Translations under genes and position numbers: made by a program
Notes under the pieces: model-generated
Seen by the model: the letters and a program-made list of their open reading frames with translations, nothing else
What the model was told of the DNA's origin: nothing
The model's database searches: none
In this document: positions 48,401 to 50,800 of the stretch, in pieces
How the letters are laid out: the number at the start of each line of letters is the position of its first letter
Numbering within the stretch: position 1 is the stretch's first letter
DNA from: an uncultured Clostridia bacterium
GTDB taxonomy: Bacteria; Bacillota; Clostridia; Christensenellales; Borkfalkiaceae
Direction: 5' to 3'
Length of the DNA: 50,800 nucleotides
Assembly: GCA_947632015.1 (NCBI GenBank)
Contig: CANRNP010000007.1
Coordinates: 1-50,800 of the forward strand

Positions 48401-50466
48401 GTAACTTCGACTGCGGGAGTTTTTTGGGCAATGATAAGCGCGATGTTCGCACCGGGGGTGCCTTGAAGCCGATAAGTTTTTTCTCCGACCTCGACCGTCA
48501 CATCATACTTTTCCGTAAGGCTCTTGATATCGCTATTGCTACCAACCTCTTGGTTGACATAATAGCTTCTTGCTTCGAACGCGGTAACGTCGAACTTCAC
48601 GGTGAAAGTGTTGTCGCCGACCTCATTCGAGGTGGGACCTGCCACTTTGTTCCAGTTCGGCGTGCCTGCATTGATGATACGGAAGCCGACTTCATTTTCA
48701 TTTTCGTCCTCGATCGCCGCTTTGAACTCCTCTTTGGTGTAACCCGCAAAGGTGCCGCTGAGCGTGATGACCGCTTTGTCGCTCTCGACCGCGATCGCTC
48801 CGCCCGTTACCGTAAAGGACTTCGTTGCGGGAGGTTCGGGTGTAGCGGTTTCGACCTTGATCTCTGTATTGCCAGCCCACTGCCTTTCAATCGTGTACTT
48901 TTTGTCGCCTTCGGTAATGGTTCCGGCGTACTCTGTGTTCCATTTAATATCGCCCTTACCACCCTTATTTTCACAAATAGAGTACGTTCCCACTTCAAGC
49001 GAGGTAACATTGATCTTCGCTTCAAACGTTCCGCCCGTAGCCGTTATGGTCGTTTCAAGTCTCTGCCATTCCCAAGTCGTACCATTGCAAAGATCGATAA
49101 ACAGGATATTTTCATCTGCGTCTTCGAGGAGCCCCTTGAATTCGGTATCGGTGTAGCCCGAATAGGTACCGCTCACGGTGAGATAGACTTGACCGCTCTC
49201 CGCTTCGACCTTCATTCCCGTGAAGGCATAGCTCTTGCCCGCATCGCCGATGGTGAGCGTCAAACCGGCGCTTCCACCGTTCAGCGAATATTTCTTTTCG
49301 CCGCAATCTTTGGAATCTTCAACGTTGAGCGTCTTGATGTCGCCATGTCCGCTACCGTCCGCCAAAACGATGTAAGGCGTGGCTTTTTTGAGATCGGTGA
49401 CGTCAAGTTTTACGGTGAACTCGCCTTCTTCTGCCGTGGTTATGCTGTCAACATTCTGAGCATCCCATTCGGGGATTCCGAGAGAGACGGAGATGTAAAG
49501 TACGTTCTGATTGCCGTCTTCCTGCGCGGCAATGAACTCTTCGGCGGTAAACCCATCGTAAAGACCGGTCACAACGACATAGGCGGTGTTCTCGGTGACT
49601 TCGACCGACGCGCCCGTGACCTGGAAGGTGATCTGCTTCCACTGCGCCGTCAAGGTGATGTCTGCGTTGAGCGTAATGAATTCACCCGCTTGCTTCACTT
49701 CTGCCGTATCGCCGATCTTCCAGCCGTCAAAGGCGTATCCCGACCATTGCCCTTGATTGAAGTGTGCCGCCTCTTCCGCCGCAGGACCTGCGGGAAGTTC
49801 GTATTCCTCGCCCTTATCGACCTTTTCGGGATCGATCGCGGTTCCGTCCGAATGCTCGCCGAGGGCGAAAGTGACGGTGACCTGCTCGACAGGCGCCGCC
49901 TCGGGTTCCCACTGCGCCGTTACGGTAACGTTTTCGTTGACGGTGATCTTGTCGCCCGCTTTCTTCAACGTAGCGTCGCTGCCGACCTTCCAGCCCTTAA
50001 AGGTATGACCTGCCCATGCGGGAGGCGTAGGAAGGGTCACTTGCCCGCCCTTCTCGACCGTTGCCGCCGCAGGGACCTTCCCCGTTTTATTTTCGCCGAG
50101 GCTATATGTAACGGTTACCTTCGTTGCGGGCGTGTCGGGGTCGTTGTCCGTCCACTGCGCCGTAAAGGTTACGTCCTTTTTGGGCATCGTGTAAGTAGCG
50201 CCCGCCGCGTAATCCTGCGTGCCGTCGTTCCAAGTCTTAAAGGTTGCGCCCGCTTTGGTGAAAGGATTTTCCTTTACCTTAAAGGTAGCACCCTCTTTGT
50301 ACTTTTCCACTGCGGGAGCCGTTCCCGTACCGCCGCCGGCGGCGTAAGTGACCGTGTATTGCGTTTCTTCTACGGGCGGTTCTTTTTCACCGCAAGCGGT
50401 AAACAGCGCCGCACCGAAACAGACCAAACACAATAAGGTCAGAATACGGATCATGTGCTTTTTCAT
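45475..50466 (-). CDS. Giant surface lipoprotein, three InlB B-type repeats then about ten unknown repeats
   Basis: ATG 50466 (MKKHMIRILTLLCLVCFGAA with lipobox Cys25 at LFTAC) follows AGGAGGAAGTT; 1663 residues. Residues about 36-277 hold three InlB B/Flg_new repeats (FKTWNDGT, FKGWKVGSD, FDGWKIGDT, each ending TAQW). From about 281 to the end there are ten copies of a 110-150-residue unit. Each has a strand ending in L-x-x-x-G-T-Y-x-G-Y-T followed by a helix, a G-x-F-T-V-K-(F/L)-D-V-T-x-L strand pair, a G-D-I-K turn and a K-x-Y-T-L-x-x-x-x-x-A-N-L-x-L end. It is probably a long fibre on the cell surface. Confidence 0.85.
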   Translation of the reverse strand: MKKHMIRILTLLCLVCFGAALFTACGEKEPPVEETQYTVTYAAGGGTGTAPAVEKYKEGATFKVKENPFTKAGATFKTWNDGTQDYAAGATYTMPKKDVTFTAQWTDNDPDTPATKVTVTYSLGENKTGKVPAAATVEKGGQVTLPTPPAWAGHTFKGWKVGSDATLKKAGDKITVNENVTVTAQWEPEAAPVEQVTVTFALGEHSDGTAIDPEKVDKGEEYELPAGPAAEEAAHFNQGQWSGYAFDGWKIGDTAEVKQAGEFITLNADITLTAQWKQITFQVTGASVEVTENTAYVVVTGLYDGFTAEEFIAAQEDGNQNVLYISVSLGIPEWDAQNVDSITTAEEGEFTVKLDVTDLKKATPYIVLADGSGHGDIKTLNVEDSKDCGEKKYSLNGGSAGLTLTIGDAGKSYAFTGMKVEAESGQVYLTVSGTYSGYTDTEFKGLLEDADENILFIDLCNGTTWEWQRLETTITATGGTFEAKINVTSLEVGTYSICENKGGKGDIKWNTEYAGTITEGDKKYTIERQWAGNTEIKVETATPEPPATKSFTVTGGAIAVESDKAVITLSGTFAGYTKEEFKAAIEDENENEVGFRIINAGTPNWNKVAGPTSNEVGDNTFTVKFDVTAFEARSYYVNQEVGSNSDIKSLTEKYDVTVEVGEKTYRLQGTPGANIALIIAQKTPAVEVTFSEPTSATLEVMKSDGREDGKLFRVEVDAAFLVLTGTYTGEATLEQAQDYFSQAKFSFKFTAKEWKDRLRRISIDTSEKTWTVKFDVTSLPVGDNKCVLKGVDLKLAVGEDATNSVKSLGSTFTLKNIAEGVLAVNVVHNYAITGVDLEKDEDGTPRLVMEGTYEESVWTGDEIKKFLLDDDIRTLCLNLTDYIWPMNDTYSANVTAENGTFTVKLDISNVKATTDAGVLSEGSGYGDIILEGVDKEITTETKKYTLKTGAENKVVLTVVVLVEPTATLTDITLTQESEKVYLNYIGTSTGYTEAELKAYLENVETYKFWGSGAGNQSPSRTATVEGNTWTLKFDVMELPFAQYSLNDSKGTGFPHPKGNIAGTTIKYGGREYVLYPVAYNGNCLLDVINIAPVFSRPTSAKLELANDKGNGTDENFQNDINRAFFVISGTYTGEVTEAIAKEYFKQANYPFEFSGTKAKDRIRRISIDTEAHTYTVKFDVTALAEGNFYCRFNDQGGDGDLRLSLEACPNNTVKSVGSTFTLTNYYGQAQDADHFWACIILNVKHNYAVTGADLEEVDGKANLVVNGTFETSAFTGEQIEKFLKDEDIRSMCITVFPYLYPSDENYHVTVTTGEGTFTLKLDLSVLTQPSYGVVADGSGYGDIKNVTVSKTLTVGNKVYTLTGTDGANLTLTVADVTKEYAVTTAKIEQASEKINLVLSGTYAGYSEAEFTTYLQEVYYDIQHNDNLDKKGWNRLNSFARTVSVTEGQWTLTIDITKLDVGSYGIHFDSTDGVGGENENTKNLQPTDTQLNDKTFNIGTKTFKFVYDSSSNKAEYFWGTLGVIVTDTNAATISFTKAQLTSDESHVYLVLTATVSGYTQQDLETMIYIGELDSMRVTVSEVTLAEGVATLKFDFTEQTSNGKWWWGHYMINGLESLNVVCPIDTGSDANTVSVTMGGYTYTLRHNDQLAASANEQIIITIDPA

Positions 50467-50545
50467 AACTTCCTCCTCAATCATTTTGTTTTACGCGATC
50501 GGTTCGCCCGCTTTGCCGCAGGCATAGACCTTCGCGCTTGAATCT

Positions 50546-50574
50546 ATTATAAACTCGTTTTTGTATCTTGTCAA
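50546..50574 (-). promoter_or_regulatory. Sigma-A promoter of the giant lipoprotein gene
   Basis: TTGACA (50574-50569), 17-bp spacer, TATAAT (50551-50546) on the minus strand, a consensus promoter. The -35 context resembles that of the phosphatase promoter (7433-7461). Confidence 0.8.
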
Positions 50575-50771
50575 TAGAGATAGAACAAAAAAATGGAAAA
50601 AAGTTTCAAATGCAAAAAAGTTTCACGGTTTTTTCCCCAAAAGATTTAATTATATTTGAATATATAGGAAAATTTCCTTCATTTGGCAATCATCAGCAAA
50701 GGCATAATTCCGTCACCCCCTCCTGAGGAGGGGGGTAGGGGGGAGCGAATGCCGAAAGGGGGCTCCTTATT
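50575..50771. other. AT-rich non-coding stretch ending in a hairpin-rich tract
   Basis: No gene is seen. 50575-50700 is AT-rich. A stem CCCCTCC-tga-GGAGGGG lies at about 50718-50734 inside the repeat-like tract that continues to the window edge. Confidence 0.6.
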
Positions 50772-50800
50772 TCTTGGCGCCCTCTTGAGGGGGAGCTGGC
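50772..50800 (+). repeat. GGCGCC-type repeat, cut by the window end
   Basis: tcttggcgccctcttgaggg followed by gggagctggc, matching 31094-31123 closely. The rest lies outside the window. Confidence 0.6.

Noticed and set aside
46546..50436. A 1296-codon open frame on the + strand opposite the giant lipoprotein gene
   Set aside because: It mirrors the codon bias of the real gene, has no domain or signal, and the minus-strand protein has a clear lipobox, ribosome site, promoter and repeats.

Overview
This window is a gene-dense piece of a Bacillota (Clostridia-type) chromosome with GC-rich codon use. The evidence is the ClpC-McsB-McsA arginine-kinase operon, an archaeal/short-type prolyl-tRNA synthetase, spore-coat-like proteins, a reverse rubrerythrin (anaerobe), SigB/F-type partner switching, and many lipoproteins carrying lipoboxes. 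The large InlB/MBG/BspA-type surface lipoproteins and the mosaic intergenic repeats are typical of uncultured gut Clostridia (Christensenellales/Borkfalkiales-like). That placement is inference, not proof. No rRNA, tRNA, CRISPR, phage or transposase gene was seen.

Layout. 1-1.8 kb: a small redox cluster on the + strand (cupin end, ABM monooxygenase, cyclophilin-like lipoprotein, flavodoxin-like protein) followed by a broken gene start. 1.8-9.2 kb, minus strand: nucleoside hydrolase-like protein, asnS, proS, a secreted tyrosine phosphatase, a small lipoprotein, a C_GCAxxG protein and an UlaG-like metallohydrolase. 9.4-15.5 kb: two surface lipoproteins (InlB+MBG repeats; BspA leucine-rich repeats). 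15.6-19.7 kb: a ferritin-like protein divergent from mtnN-luxS-ung-SGNH hydrolase. 19.8-26.4 kb: one seven-gene minus-strand operon, XRE membrane regulator - two membrane proteins - DUF1653 - short McsA - McsB - ClpC, with no ctsR. 26.6-30.8 kb: reverse rubrerythrin, then argS plus a HAD phosphatase divergent from ychF. 30.8-32.1 kb: stacked interspersed repeats, a 47-residue small protein and a 131-bp tandem repeat. 32.1-35.4 kb: two spore-coat-like proteins, nth, DUF3343, a class V aminotransferase and two small unknown proteins. 35.4-39.0 kb: PucR-type regulator with an S41 protease, divergent from an 8-TM protein. 39.1-40.8 kb: STAS - ATPase - sigma - ATPase partner-switching operon. 40.9-43.6 kb: ArsP_2-type metal exporter, AraM-like and AraL-like pair. 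43.7-50.5 kb: a lone MsmX/UgpC-type ATPase with an unusual tail, then a 1663-residue lipoprotein made of about ten copies of an unrecognised repeat.

Most genes have a Shine-Dalgarno site and a sigma-A promoter with 17-bp spacing. A few have the -10 box exactly 6 nt before the ATG and look leaderless. The most interesting candidates are the ctsR-less Clp operon with a membrane-bound regulator in its first position, the partner-switching operon with one intact and one degenerate kinase, and the giant repeat lipoprotein.
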